In this document: piece after piece, positions 8,479 to 17,343 of the stretch
Numbering within the stretch: position 1 is the first letter of the stretch
Layout of the letters: each line of letters begins with the position of its first letter
From: Belnapia mucosa
GTDB lineage: Bacteria; Pseudomonadota; Alphaproteobacteria; Acetobacterales; Acetobacteraceae
DNA length: 64,000 bases
Direction: 5' to 3'
Assembly (NCBI RefSeq): GCF_016775475.1
Contig: NZ_JAEUXJ010000006.1
Coordinates: forward strand, 248,001-312,000
Program-made: the position numbers and the translations under genes
Notes under the pieces: model-generated
Database searches by the model: none
Seen by the model: only the letters and a program-made list of their open reading frames with translations
What the model was told of the DNA's origin: nothing

Positions 8479-9231
8479 ATGACCGAGAACATTCAGGTGG
8501 CGGTGGAGAACGGCGTCTGCACCGTCACCATCGCCCGGCCGGAGAAGAAGAATTCCCTGACCCGCACCATGTATGCGGGCCTTGCCGGGGCGATCGAGAG
8601 CAGCGCCGCCGACCCGGCCGTGCGCTGCCTGCTGCTGACCGGCGCGGGCGAGGTCTTCTGCGCCGGCAATGATATCGGCGAGTTCCAGAACCGGGCTCCG
8701 GAAGATCCTAACGCGCCGCCGCCGAGCCGGCGCTTCTATTATGGCCTGGCGAATTACGAGAAGCCGATCGTCGCCGCCGTGCCCGGCCTCGCCATCGGCA
8801 TCGGCTGCACGATGCTGATGCATTGCGACATCGTCTATGCGGCGCCGGAGGCACGGTTCCGCATGCCCTTCGTCGATCTCGGCCTGGTGCCGGAGCTTGG
8901 CTCCTCGATGATCGTCCCCTGGATGGTCGGGCGGCAGAAGGCGGCGGAGCTGATGCTGCTCGGCGATTTCTTCGATGCCGCGGCGGCGAAGGAGATGGGC
9001 TTCGTCAACCGCATTATCGACCGGACCGAATTGCTGGCGAAGGCCCGCGCGACCGCCGCCATGCTGGCGGCGAAGCCGCCCGAGGCGATGCGGCTGACGC
9101 GGCGGCTGCTGCGGCAGCACCATGCCATCCTGCTCGAGCGGATGGAGGAGGAGAGGAGTATCCTAGGCGCACAACTCCGGACAGCCGAGACCCAGGCCAT
9201 CATGGCCAATGTGCTGAAGCCGAAGCGCTGA
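8479..9231 (+). CDS. Enoyl-CoA hydratase/isomerase family protein
   Basis: ATG 8479 follows AAGGAGAGGG, and the product has 250 residues. It is a crotonase-fold protein: TIARPEKKNSLTRTMY early, the oxyanion-hole AGNDIGEF near 58-65, and PIVAAVPGLAIGIGCTMLMHCDIVYAA near 98-122. The LVPELGSS segment carries a Glu at the usual second catalytic position, while the first catalytic Glu position holds Ile-Gly, as in isomerase-like or divergent members. It hydrates or isomerises unsaturated acyl-CoA. The gene is 11 bases upstream of the nitronate monooxygenase and probably co-transcribed with it. Confidence 0.85.
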   Translation: MTENIQVAVENGVCTVTIARPEKKNSLTRTMYAGLAGAIESSAADPAVRCLLLTGAGEVFCAGNDIGEFQNRAPEDPNAPPPSRRFYYGLANYEKPIVAAVPGLAIGIGCTMLMHCDIVYAAPEARFRMPFVDLGLVPELGSSMIVPWMVGRQKAAELMLLGDFFDAAAAKEMGFVNRIIDRTELLAKARATAAMLAAKPPEAMRLTRRLLRQHHAILLERMEEERSILGAQLRTAETQAIMANVLKPKR

Positions 9232-9242
9232 AGGAGGCCCGC

Positions 9243-10253
9243 ATGTCCCTCATTGATTCCTTGAAGGGCCGGCTCTCCTTGCCGCTCATCGGCTCGCCGC
9301 TCTTCATCATCTCGGTGCCTGATCTGGTCGTCGCGCAATGCACGGCGGGCATCATCGGTGCCATGCCCTCGCTCAATGCACGGCCGGCGGAGCAGTTCGA
9401 GGAATGGGTGATCGAGATCAAGGAAAGGCTGGCGGCGCATGATGCGCGGCATCCGGATAGGCCGTCGGCGCCCTTCGCCATCAACCTCATCGTGCATAAG
9501 TCGAACGACCGGCTGGAGCATGACCTCGCCATCTGCGTGAGGCACAGGGTGCCGCTGATCATCACCTCACTCGGCGCGCGGCCGGAGGTGAACCAGGCGG
9601 TGCATTCCTATGGCGGCTATGTGCTGCATGACGTGATCAACCAGCGCTTCGCGCATAGCGCCATCGACAAGGGGGCGGATGGGCTGGTGCTGGTCTGCGC
9701 CGGCGCGGGCGGGCATGCGGGGGCGCTCTCGCCCTTCGGCTTCATGCAGGAGACGCGGGCGTGGTTCGACGGGCCGATCGCGCTGTCGGGCGCCGTCGCC
9801 AATGGGCGGAGCGTGCTGGCGGCCGAGGCGCTCGGCGCCGACTTCGCCTATGCGGGCAGCGCCTTCATCGCCACACAGGAGGCGCGGGCGCAGCCGGAGC
9901 AGCAGCAGATGATGCTGGAGTGCGGGGCGGAGGACATCATCTACACCAACCTCATCACCGGCGTGCACGGCAACTACATGAAGCCGAGCCTAGTGCGGGC
10001 GGGTCTCGACCCGGACAACCTGCCGGGCAGCGATCCGAGCAAGATGGATTTCAGCTCCGACCGGAAGAAGCGCTGGAAGGATATCTGGGGCGCCGGGCAG
10101 GGGATCGGCGCCGTGAAGGCGGTGGAGCCGGCGGGCGATGTGGTGGCGCGCTGGCGGCGGGAGTACCACGCGGCGCGGGCGCGGCTCGGGGCCGGCTGTC
10201 CGCTGGTCAACCCCGCCTGGGAGAAGGTGATGGAGGCGGCGGCGGCCGAGTAG
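9243..10253 (+). CDS. Nitronate monooxygenase family flavoprotein
   Basis: ATG 9243 follows AAGGAGG, giving 336 residues. The TIM-barrel FMN family is shown by LPLIGSPLFIISVPDLVVAQ at the start, GADGLVLVCAGAGGHAG (phosphate-binding and catalytic-His region) near 150, and ALSGAVANGRSVLAAEALGADFAYAGSAFIAT near 180-210. These enzymes oxidise alkyl nitronates; many homologs have unknown physiological substrates and detoxify nitro compounds. A C-terminal extension (FSSDRKKRWKDIWGAGQGIG) is typical of one subgroup. It appears co-transcribed with the enoyl-CoA hydratase. Confidence 0.85.
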   Translation: MSLIDSLKGRLSLPLIGSPLFIISVPDLVVAQCTAGIIGAMPSLNARPAEQFEEWVIEIKERLAAHDARHPDRPSAPFAINLIVHKSNDRLEHDLAICVRHRVPLIITSLGARPEVNQAVHSYGGYVLHDVINQRFAHSAIDKGADGLVLVCAGAGGHAGALSPFGFMQETRAWFDGPIALSGAVANGRSVLAAEALGADFAYAGSAFIATQEARAQPEQQQMMLECGAEDIIYTNLITGVHGNYMKPSLVRAGLDPDNLPGSDPSKMDFSSDRKKRWKDIWGAGQGIGAVKAVEPAGDVVARWRREYHAARARLGAGCPLVNPAWEKVMEAAAAE

Positions 10254-10271
10254 GCCGCCGCCCGTCGCGCA

Positions 10272-11801
10272 TCAGTCCATCGCCGCATGCGCCGGGTCGG
10301 GCGCGGCGGCCTTGGGCGGGCGCTTCATCAGCGGCAGCAGGACGAGCATCGCCAAAGCGAGGATCATCAGCAGCCAGTAGTCGTCGGCATAGGCAATGAT
10401 GCTGGCCTGGCGCGTGACCTCCTGGTTCAGCAGCGCGGCGCCGGGGACGGTGGAGGGGTCCCACCAGCGGTGGATCGCCGGGATGTCGAAGACCCGGTTC
10501 AGCGGCGAGACGTGCATCGCGAGATCCGCATGCACGATCTGGGTGTTGCGCGTCAGCATCGCCGACATCGCCGAGATCCCGATGGCGCTGCCGAGGTTGC
10601 GCAGCAGGCTGATAAGCGAGGTGCCGTCGGTGCGGAGCGTCTGGTCGAGCGTTGCGAAGGCGACGAGGTTCAGCGGGATGAAGACGAAGCCCAAGCCCAC
10701 GCCTTGCAGGATGGTTGCCGTGACCAGCGTCCGCATCGAGACATCGGGCGTCCAGCCGGTCATCTCCCAGAGCGTCCAGGCGAGGATCAGCACGCCCATC
10801 GCCATCACCTTGCGCGGATCGAAGCGGCTGGCCAGGCGCCCGGCGATGAACATCGCGGCCATGGTGCCCAAGCCCCGCGGCGCCATCGCTAGGCCGGCGG
10901 TGAAGACGGGGTAATTGCCGAGCGTCTGCAGGTAGGGCGCGAGGAGCGCCGAGGTGGCGAAGAGGATGACGCCGACGGCGAACATGATGCCGAGCCCGGC
11001 GGCGAAGTTGCGGTCGCGGAAGATGTGCGGCGGGATGAAGGGCCGCTCGGCCGTCGCCATGTGGACGAGGAAGAGGTAGAGGCCGAGCCCGGCGAGCACC
11101 GCCTCGACGATGATCTCGGTCGAGCCGAACCAGTTCAGCAGCTCGCCGCGGTCGAGCATGATTTGCAAGGCGCCGACGCCGAGGGCGAGCACGCCGAAGC
11201 CGAACCAGTCGAAGCGGCGGCCGGATTGCGACTCACCTTTGGGCAGGAAGAACATCAGGCCGAGCAGGGCGAGGATGCCGAAGGGCAGGTTGACGTAGAA
11301 GACCCAGCGCCAGTTCAGGTTCTCGGTCAGGTAGCCGCCGAGCGTGGGCCCGAGGATCGGGCCGACCATCACGCCCATGCCCCAGATCGCCATGGCGGAG
11401 CCGCGCTGCTCGGGCGGGTAGATGTCGAGCATGGTCGATTGGCTGAGCGGCACCAGCGCGGCGCCGAAGGCGCCTTGCAGCAGGCGGAAGATCACCATCT
11501 GGTCGAGTGACTGCGCCGCGCCGCAGGCGACGGAGGCGAGGGTGAAGCCGCCGACCGAGGCGAGGAAGACGGCGCGCCGCCCGAAGCGGGTGACGAGGAA
11601 GCCGACCGGCGCCGTCAGGATCGCGGCCGCGGTGATGTAGCTGGTCAGCACCCAGGTGATCTGGTCGGAGGTCGCGGCCAGCCCGCCCTGCATATAGGGC
11701 AGGGCGACATTGGCAATGGTGCCGTCCAGCGCCTGCATCAGCGTCGCCACCATGGCGCAGACGGTGATGATGCCGCGATGCGGCACCGCTTGCTCGCTCA
11801 T
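10272..11801 (-). CDS. emrB: MFS multidrug efflux transporter, DHA2/EmrB type
   Basis: The 509-residue protein has the 14-helix DHA2 pattern. TIANVALPYMQGGLAATSDQITWVLTSY is the classic motif region of the first two helices, GFLVTRFGRRAVFLAS is the loop 2-3 motif A, and GMGVMVGPILGPTLGGYLTENLNWRWVFYVNLPFG is the antiporter motif C region. It forms a tripartite proton-driven efflux pump with the EmrA adaptor encoded upstream and an outer-membrane channel elsewhere. The gap from emrA is 120 bases and contains two strong hairpins. Confidence 0.92.
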   Translation of the reverse strand: MSEQAVPHRGIITVCAMVATLMQALDGTIANVALPYMQGGLAATSDQITWVLTSYITAAAILTAPVGFLVTRFGRRAVFLASVGGFTLASVACGAAQSLDQMVIFRLLQGAFGAALVPLSQSTMLDIYPPEQRGSAMAIWGMGVMVGPILGPTLGGYLTENLNWRWVFYVNLPFGILALLGLMFFLPKGESQSGRRFDWFGFGVLALGVGALQIMLDRGELLNWFGSTEIIVEAVLAGLGLYLFLVHMATAERPFIPPHIFRDRNFAAGLGIMFAVGVILFATSALLAPYLQTLGNYPVFTAGLAMAPRGLGTMAAMFIAGRLASRFDPRKVMAMGVLILAWTLWEMTGWTPDVSMRTLVTATILQGVGLGFVFIPLNLVAFATLDQTLRTDGTSLISLLRNLGSAIGISAMSAMLTRNTQIVHADLAMHVSPLNRVFDIPAIHRWWDPSTVPGAALLNQEVTRQASIIAYADDYWLLMILALAMLVLLPLMKRPPKAAAPDPAHAAMD

Positions 11802-11829
11802 TGCCTGTTCCTGCCCTGGCCGGTGCCGA

Positions 11830-11915
11830 TCCGCGGCTCTGCCGCGGACCGCGTGCCGAAATCTCGGGCGTGGGGGAGATCGGGGCCTCCGCGACGCCGC
11901 GCAGCGGTGTCGCGG
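11830..11915. promoter_or_regulatory. Two strong hairpins in the emrA-emrB gap
   Basis: Within the 120-base gap between emrA and emrB lie two inverted repeats. One is TCCGCGG-CTCTG-CCGCGGA at 11830-11848. The other, at 11889-11915, is CCGCGACGCCGC paired with GCGGTGTCGCGG across a 3-base loop. The second gives a 12-pair stem including one G-U or G-T pair. Neither has a T-run, so they might stabilise or attenuate the bicistronic mRNA. Function is inferred. Confidence 0.45.
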
Positions 11916-11921
11916 GGAGAA

Positions 11922-13013
11922 CTAGAAGATATCGGAGAGATGCCGCTCATGGCCGGTATCGATGGAGACAATGGCGCTCATCCCCGCGCGCAGCGGCGGC
12001 GCGCCGTCCTGCGGCTCGACGCGGATGCGGACGGGGATGCGCTGCACCACCTTCACCCAGTTGCCGGAGGCGTTCTGCGCCGGCAGCACACTGAAGGTGG
12101 AGCCGGAGGCGGGGCTGATGCTCTCGACCACGGCCTTCCAGGTGATGCCGGGATAGGTGTCGATGGTGACGGTCGCCGCATCGCCCGGCTTCACATAGGT
12201 CAGGTCAGTCTCCTTCGGCAGCGCATCCACCCAGACCCGGTCGGAGGAGACGAGGGCGAAGGCCGGCGAGGCGGCAGCGAGATACTGGCCCGGCTGCAGG
12301 CTCGAGACCTGCGTCACGGTGCCGGCGAAGGGCGCCCGCAGCGTGGTGTGGTCGAGCTGGCGCTGCGCCTCGGCGAGGCGGGCCGCGGCCTCCAGATAGT
12401 CAGGATGCTGTTCGACCGGCATGTCCGGCTTCCCGCCAAGCTTGGCAAGCTGCACCTTCGCCTGGGCGCGCAGGGATTCGAGCTGCTGCTGCGCCTGCTG
12501 CAAGCCGTAGCGCGCCTGGTCATAGGCGGAACGGGTGACGGCGCCGCTGTTCACGATCTGCGCCGCGCGATCAAAGGTCGCCTGGGCAAGCTGCACCGCC
12601 GCCTCCTGCGCCGCCGCGTCGCGCAGCAGGCGCTGGTAGTCGGCCTCCATGGAGGTGAGGGTCAACGCGATCTGCTGCTGCTGTGCCCTGGCCTGGTCGA
12701 GCGCATGCTGGAACGGGGACGGGTCGAGCTGGACCAGCACCTGGCCCTCGGTCACGCGATCGCCTTCGCGCACCGCGATGCGCTGGACGATGCCGGAGAT
12801 ATCGGTCGCCAGCAGCAGCCGGTCGGCCTGGACATAGGCATCGTCGGTGCCGGCATAGCGGCCGCCATTCAGCCAGAACAGGCCGGAGCCCGCGACGACG
12901 GCGAGCACGCCACCCACCATCAGCACGGGCCGCAGCCAGCGCCGGCGGCGCTTTGGCGCCTCCGCCGCAGGCTCGGCCTCGGGCTTCGCAACGCGAATCG
13001 AACCTTCGGGCAT
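11922..13013 (-). CDS. emrA: EmrA/HlyD-type membrane fusion protein
   Basis: The chosen start is ATG 13013 (MPEGSIRV), which lies just after the marR stop; a longer frame would overlap marR. The product has 363 residues. One N-terminal membrane helix (LRPVLMVGGVLAVVAGSGLFW) is followed by the lipoyl half-motif GRYAGTDDAYVQADRLLLATDISG. A coiled-coil hairpin near 90-190 is rich in Gln and Ala, and TTLRAPFAGTVTQVSSLQPGQYL marks the second lipoyl half. It links EmrB in the inner membrane to an outer-membrane channel. Confidence 0.92.
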   Translation of the reverse strand: MPEGSIRVAKPEAEPAAEAPKRRRRWLRPVLMVGGVLAVVAGSGLFWLNGGRYAGTDDAYVQADRLLLATDISGIVQRIAVREGDRVTEGQVLVQLDPSPFQHALDQARAQQQQIALTLTSMEADYQRLLRDAAAQEAAVQLAQATFDRAAQIVNSGAVTRSAYDQARYGLQQAQQQLESLRAQAKVQLAKLGGKPDMPVEQHPDYLEAAARLAEAQRQLDHTTLRAPFAGTVTQVSSLQPGQYLAAASPAFALVSSDRVWVDALPKETDLTYVKPGDAATVTIDTYPGITWKAVVESISPASGSTFSVLPAQNASGNWVKVVQRIPVRIRVEPQDGAPPLRAGMSAIVSIDTGHERHLSDIF

Positions 13014-13023
13014 GGGAATTCTC

Positions 13024-13515
13024 TCAGGCAGCGAAGCCGGCTTCGTCATCGCCGGCCAGCAGGTTGGATTTCATGAGCAGAAGGGCATCCCGAACCGCAG
13101 CGCGTTGTGCCTCGGGGAGGTTGCGCGTGGTGGTCGCATCGAAGGCGGCCTTCGCCTCGTCGATCTCGGCCAGCACCGGCGCCGCTTCCGGCCGCAGATG
13201 CAGGCGCCAGCAGCGGCGGTCGCTGGGATCGGCCCGGCGCTCGATCAGGTTGCGGGCCGCCAGGCGGTCCACCAGCCGGCCGACGGTGATCGGCTCCACC
13301 TCCAGCAGTTCCGCCAGCTCGCGCTGGGTCAGCCCGTCATGGCGGCGGAGGCGGACCAGGATCATCCATTGCGCGCGGGTCATCCCATGCGCTCGGGCGA
13401 CCCGGTCCGCCATGGTGCGGATCAGCCGCGCCACATCGGTCAGGAGCAGCAGGAGGTCATCGTTCGGCGGGATCGTCACGCCGCTGAAGATAAGCCGCGT
13501 TATTATCAGCCGCAT
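13024..13515 (-). CDS. MarR-family transcriptional regulator of the emrAB operon
   Basis: The frame opens at 13515 (163 residues); a GTG at 13479 is an alternative that would leave a GATAA-N9-TTATC element upstream of the coding part. The winged helix is plain: MTRAQWMILVRLRRHDGLTQRELAELLEVEPITVGRLVDRLAARNLIERRADPSDRR spans residues near 45-100. The gene is 10 bases upstream of emrA, the standard layout for a drug-responsive repressor controlling its pump. The inducer is unknown. Confidence 0.88.
   Translation of the reverse strand: MRLIITRLIFSGVTIPPNDDLLLLLTDVARLIRTMADRVARAHGMTRAQWMILVRLRRHDGLTQRELAELLEVEPITVGRLVDRLAARNLIERRADPSDRRCWRLHLRPEAAPVLAEIDEAKAAFDATTTRNLPEAQRAAVRDALLLMKSNLLAGDDEAGFAA
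13489..13507. promoter_or_regulatory. Candidate MarR operator
   Basis: A 19-base inverted repeat, GATAA-N9-TTATC, sits in an AT-rich patch at the beginning of the marR frame, immediately after tamB ends. It is the only AT-rich palindrome around the marR-emrAB start and fits an autoregulatory MarR site. If it is the operator, translation probably begins at GTG 13479. Inferred. Confidence 0.35.
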
Positions 13516-13542
13516 CAGGGCCGACGCGCACGTTCCTGTGTT

Positions 13543-16500
13543 TTAGTATTCGAACTCGTAGGAAAGCCCGAGCCGATCGCCCGCTGGCCCGGTCGCGGTC
13601 TGGCCTTCGAGCTTGATGTTGGGGGTGATCTCGACCTGCACCCCGACACCGGTCTGGCCCCCATTGGTGCCCTGCCGCACGCCGAGGAAGACGCCCGGCG
13701 CCACATACCGCCCTGCCTCGACCGTGGCGCCGGAGGTATTGCCGGCCGTGCCGCTCGACACCCCCAGCCGATCGAGGCCGAGCGCGCTCCGCACTCGGTC
13801 CAACGCCCCGGCCCCGCCACCACCGACGCCCGTGAGCTGCGCCACCGCGGCGGCAAGCTGGGCAATCTCGAAGGGCGAGAGGTTGCTGGTCGAGCGGTCG
13901 AAGAGGAGGCGCGCCAGCACCTCATCCTGCGGCAGCTCCGGCGAGGAGGTGAAAGCCACCTCCGGCGCGGTCGGGGTGCCGGTGACCGCGACGGTGATGG
14001 TCGTGCTGCCGCTGACCGTCGCCTGGGCCGCGAGATCGAGCTGCGGCGTCAGATTGCCCGAGACGAAGCTGATCGTGCCGCGCTGGAAGGTCAGCGTCCG
14101 CGTGAGGATGTTCAGCGTGCCCCGCCGCAGCTCGAGATTGCCCGAGGGCACCGGCGCCGCCACCGTGCCGCCGACATCGATGGCGCCGCCCATCTCGACA
14201 TCGATCCCTCGTCCGCGGATGAAGACCCGCTGCGCCCGCACCTTCACCGCGAGGCCGAGCGGCGGCGCGCCGGGGGCAGGGGGGCCGCTGGCCGGCTTCG
14301 GTGGCGGCGGCTGCACCACCCCGGCGGGGGGGCGACCGCGCTGCCGTACATTGGTCAAGGTCGGGACACTGGCCGGAATTTTCTCCGGCACCCGCACCTC
14401 TGCCTGATCAATCCGCACCTCGCCCGTGACCTGGCCGCCGCCGGTGATCGGCCCCACCACTTTGAGGTCGGCGCCGATGCGGGCGGTGACGAGGTCGGAG
14501 GTGACCGGCCTGGCATTGCGCGCGGTGATGGTGAGGTCGGCAGGGAAACCGGGCGCCCCGGCATCGAGGCTGCCGCGGACACCGATCGTGCCGCCGCCTG
14601 TGGTCTTGCCCTCCAGCCGCTCGATCACCAGCCGGGTGCCATCCCCCGTCACGACGCCGCCGAGATCGGAGATGCGCACGCCGGTCGCCGCATTGCGGTA
14701 GTCGCCGCCCGACAGCGTGGCCCGGCCGCCGAAGCGCGGCGCGCCGATGCTGCCTTCCGCCCTCAGCGCGAGCGCCAGCCGGCCCGTCACCCGATCCGCT
14801 CCGGCGGCGAGGAAGGGTCCGGCCAGCGGCGCCAGGTTCAGCGTGCCATCCACTCCGGCCGTCAGCGGCGCCTCCGTCCCGAAGCCGCCCGGCAGCCGGG
14901 CCGTCGCCACCACCGTCCCGGCCGGGCCGGCGCCGATCTCGGCCCGCAGTTCCGCGGCCTGACCGGTCATGCCACCCTCGGCCCGCAAGGTTACCGGCGG
15001 CAGGCCGCGCGCCCAGTCGGCGCCGAGGCCGATGCCACTGCCGTTCAGCCGCGCCCGGATCTCCGGCCGCGCGACCGGGCCGGTGGCGCGGACCTCGCCG
15101 GTCAGCATGCCCTGGGGCTTGAGGTCGGGGGCGAACCGCTCGGCGAGGGAGAGGGGCAGGGCGGCGATGGTCACACCGAGATCGGCCCGCTGCGGCCCCC
15201 AGCGCCCGGCGGCCTGAACCCGGCCGCCCTGGCCGATGGCGAGTGCCAGACCCGCCACCTCCACCCCGCCATCGCCGCCGAGGTTGATGCGTGCCGGGCC
15301 GGCGAGGCGCAACGTCTCACCCATCGCCTGCGCCTCCAGCGCCGCGAGGTCGAGCCGCCAGCCGCCTTCCGCCGAGGCGAGGCGGCCGCGGCCGGAGACC
15401 TCGCCTTCCGTCGCCTTGCCCCGCAGGGTCCAGTCGAGCGCCGCGGGCGTGCCCCGGGCCGTCGCCTGCAGGCTGCCCTGCTGCCCGGCATAGAGCAGGC
15501 GCGGCGCATCGAGCCGGATATCGAAGCCTTGTACACCAGAGTCCGGCGCCAGCTTCGCTTCCAGCACCAGCCGCCCGCCGAGCCCGGCCTGCCCGGCCAG
15601 CCGCCCGAGCGGCGCCAGGTCGGTGGCCTCCAGCCGCGCCTCGCCGGTGAAGAGCTTCGCCGCCGGCTCCAGCCGGCCGCTGGCGGTCAGTTGGGCCGGG
15701 CCCAGCCGCGCCTCGGCGGCCTCGATCTGCACCGCATCGCCGTCGGGCTGGCCGCGGAAATCGATCACCGCCGGCAGCCCGTCGAGCGTCGCCGTCAGAT
15801 GGGCCGTGCCGCGCGGGGCCGAAGCGGGGGTCGCCACCTGGGCGTCGAGCACCAGTCCTTCCAGCACCCGGCCCGCCGCGGCGATTCGGCCGGAGCGGGC
15901 ATTGATGGTCAGGTCGGGATCGGCCAGCTTGCCGGCCGCATGGACGGTCGCCTCCAGGGCACCCTCCGAGCCGGCACCAAGCACCTCGAGCCGCGGCAGG
16001 GAGAGGGTGGCGTCGAGCCGCACCGGCTCGGCCAGGTTGCCGCGGGCGGCGAACCGTCCCTCGGCGCCGTCCAGACTCGCATCGAAATCGGGACCGGGCA
16101 GCGCGCCGCGGAGCGCGAGGCGCGGCGCCGGGCCCAGCACCGCATCGGCCTGCGCCACGCCGGTGGCGAGGCCGGCGGGGGTTGCCGTCATCTCGACCGC
16201 CGGCTTCGCCATGGTGCCGGTGACATGCGCCTCGGCCGCCACGCCCTGCCAGGCGAGCCCGGCCGGCAGCAGCGCGCCGAACCGGGCGGACTCCGCCAGG
16301 GCCAGCCGCAATCGCAGGTCCAGCGCCTCGGTGCCGAGATCGGCGGTGCCGGTCGCATCCAGCCGACCGGCCGGCAGGGTCAGGCCGAGCCCGTGCAGCG
16401 CCAGCCGCCGGTCGGCCGGGAGGTCGGCATCCAGCCGGAAGCCGAGCGGCACCGCGAGCGGCCTCAGATCGGCCGGCAGCAGCGGTGCTGCCCGCGCTTC

Positions 16501-17340
16501 GCCCTCCAGCGTCGCACCGAAGGCACCATCCGGCGCGGCCCGTACGGTGCCCTTCGCCGCCAACGCCACCTCCGGCCCGAGCCCGGCCTGGAGGTCCAGC
16601 GCGGCGCCGGAGGCCGGCCCGTCCAGGGTCAGGGCCAGCCGCAGCGGCGCATCGCCCCAGCCACCCTCGGGCGGCGGGATGAAGCCGGCGATCAGCCCGC
16701 CCGGTGCCTCGTCGAGCTGGAACCGCGCCGAGAGCTTGTCCGCAGCTGGGGTCAGGGCGAGGTTGAGCGAGGCGGTCAGCTCCGCATCCAGCCGCCGCAG
16801 ATCGAGCGAGGCCAGCAGCGCGCCGGAGTTGAGCCGCGCCTGACCCTCCAGCGCCAGCACCGCCGCCTGGCCAAGCACGGGTTGCCCGAGTTCGATCCGC
16901 CCGATCGTCAGCCGGTCGAGCGCCACCGCGACCGGCAATTGCGGCAGATGCGGGAGCACATTCTCGGAGGCGGGCGTGGGTTCGGCCGGCTGATCGCCGC
17001 CGGCCGGCAACCGGGACAGCGCCACCCGCGCCACCTCGATCCGCTCCACCCGGAGGGTGCGGGAGGCGAGGGCGAGGAGGTCGAGGTCGATCCGCCCATT
17101 CTCCAGCACGACCCATTCGCCTGCATCATCGGCATAGGCAATCCGGTCGAAGCCGAGATGGCCGGGCAGGGGCCCGCGCAGCCCCTCGATCCGCAGGCCG
17201 GGGACGAAGCCCATCGCCTGGCGCGCCAGGAATTCCCGCCCGCCCTCGGTATTCACCCAGGCCAACGCCCCAGCCAGGACCAGAACCGGCAGGAGGATCA
17301 GCAGCGCCAGGGCGCCCAGCAGCCATCGGAGCCAGCGCAT
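13543..17340 (-). CDS. tamB: Translocation and assembly module inner-membrane protein TamB
   Basis: The 1265-residue protein starts with a single membrane anchor (LRWLLGALALLILLPVLVLAGALAWV). A very long series of amphipathic beta-strand segments, rich in Asp, Gly, Leu and Ala, forms the TamB lipid-conducting groove. The C-terminal TamB domain (from roughly residue 900) contains GRGIDVEMGGAIDVGGT, LNILTRTLTFQRGTISF, PQDEVLARLLFDRSTSNLSPFEIAQLAAAVAQLTG and ends ...DRLGLSYEFEY. It bridges inner and outer membranes in phospholipid transport and autotransporter assembly. The start is 3 bases from the tamA stop, the usual tamAB operon. Confidence 0.95.
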   Translation of the reverse strand: MRWLRWLLGALALLILLPVLVLAGALAWVNTEGGREFLARQAMGFVPGLRIEGLRGPLPGHLGFDRIAYADDAGEWVVLENGRIDLDLLALASRTLRVERIEVARVALSRLPAGGDQPAEPTPASENVLPHLPQLPVAVALDRLTIGRIELGQPVLGQAAVLALEGQARLNSGALLASLDLRRLDAELTASLNLALTPAADKLSARFQLDEAPGGLIAGFIPPPEGGWGDAPLRLALTLDGPASGAALDLQAGLGPEVALAAKGTVRAAPDGAFGATLEGEARAAPLLPADLRPLAVPLGFRLDADLPADRRLALHGLGLTLPAGRLDATGTADLGTEALDLRLRLALAESARFGALLPAGLAWQGVAAEAHVTGTMAKPAVEMTATPAGLATGVAQADAVLGPAPRLALRGALPGPDFDASLDGAEGRFAARGNLAEPVRLDATLSLPRLEVLGAGSEGALEATVHAAGKLADPDLTINARSGRIAAAGRVLEGLVLDAQVATPASAPRGTAHLTATLDGLPAVIDFRGQPDGDAVQIEAAEARLGPAQLTASGRLEPAAKLFTGEARLEATDLAPLGRLAGQAGLGGRLVLEAKLAPDSGVQGFDIRLDAPRLLYAGQQGSLQATARGTPAALDWTLRGKATEGEVSGRGRLASAEGGWRLDLAALEAQAMGETLRLAGPARINLGGDGGVEVAGLALAIGQGGRVQAAGRWGPQRADLGVTIAALPLSLAERFAPDLKPQGMLTGEVRATGPVARPEIRARLNGSGIGLGADWARGLPPVTLRAEGGMTGQAAELRAEIGAGPAGTVVATARLPGGFGTEAPLTAGVDGTLNLAPLAGPFLAAGADRVTGRLALALRAEGSIGAPRFGGRATLSGGDYRNAATGVRISDLGGVVTGDGTRLVIERLEGKTTGGGTIGVRGSLDAGAPGFPADLTITARNARPVTSDLVTARIGADLKVVGPITGGGQVTGEVRIDQAEVRVPEKIPASVPTLTNVRQRGRPPAGVVQPPPPKPASGPPAPGAPPLGLAVKVRAQRVFIRGRGIDVEMGGAIDVGGTVAAPVPSGNLELRRGTLNILTRTLTFQRGTISFVSGNLTPQLDLAAQATVSGSTTITVAVTGTPTAPEVAFTSSPELPQDEVLARLLFDRSTSNLSPFEIAQLAAAVAQLTGVGGGGAGALDRVRSALGLDRLGVSSGTAGNTSGATVEAGRYVAPGVFLGVRQGTNGGQTGVGVQVEITPNIKLEGQTATGPAGDRLGLSYEFEY

Positions 17341-17343
17341 CGG

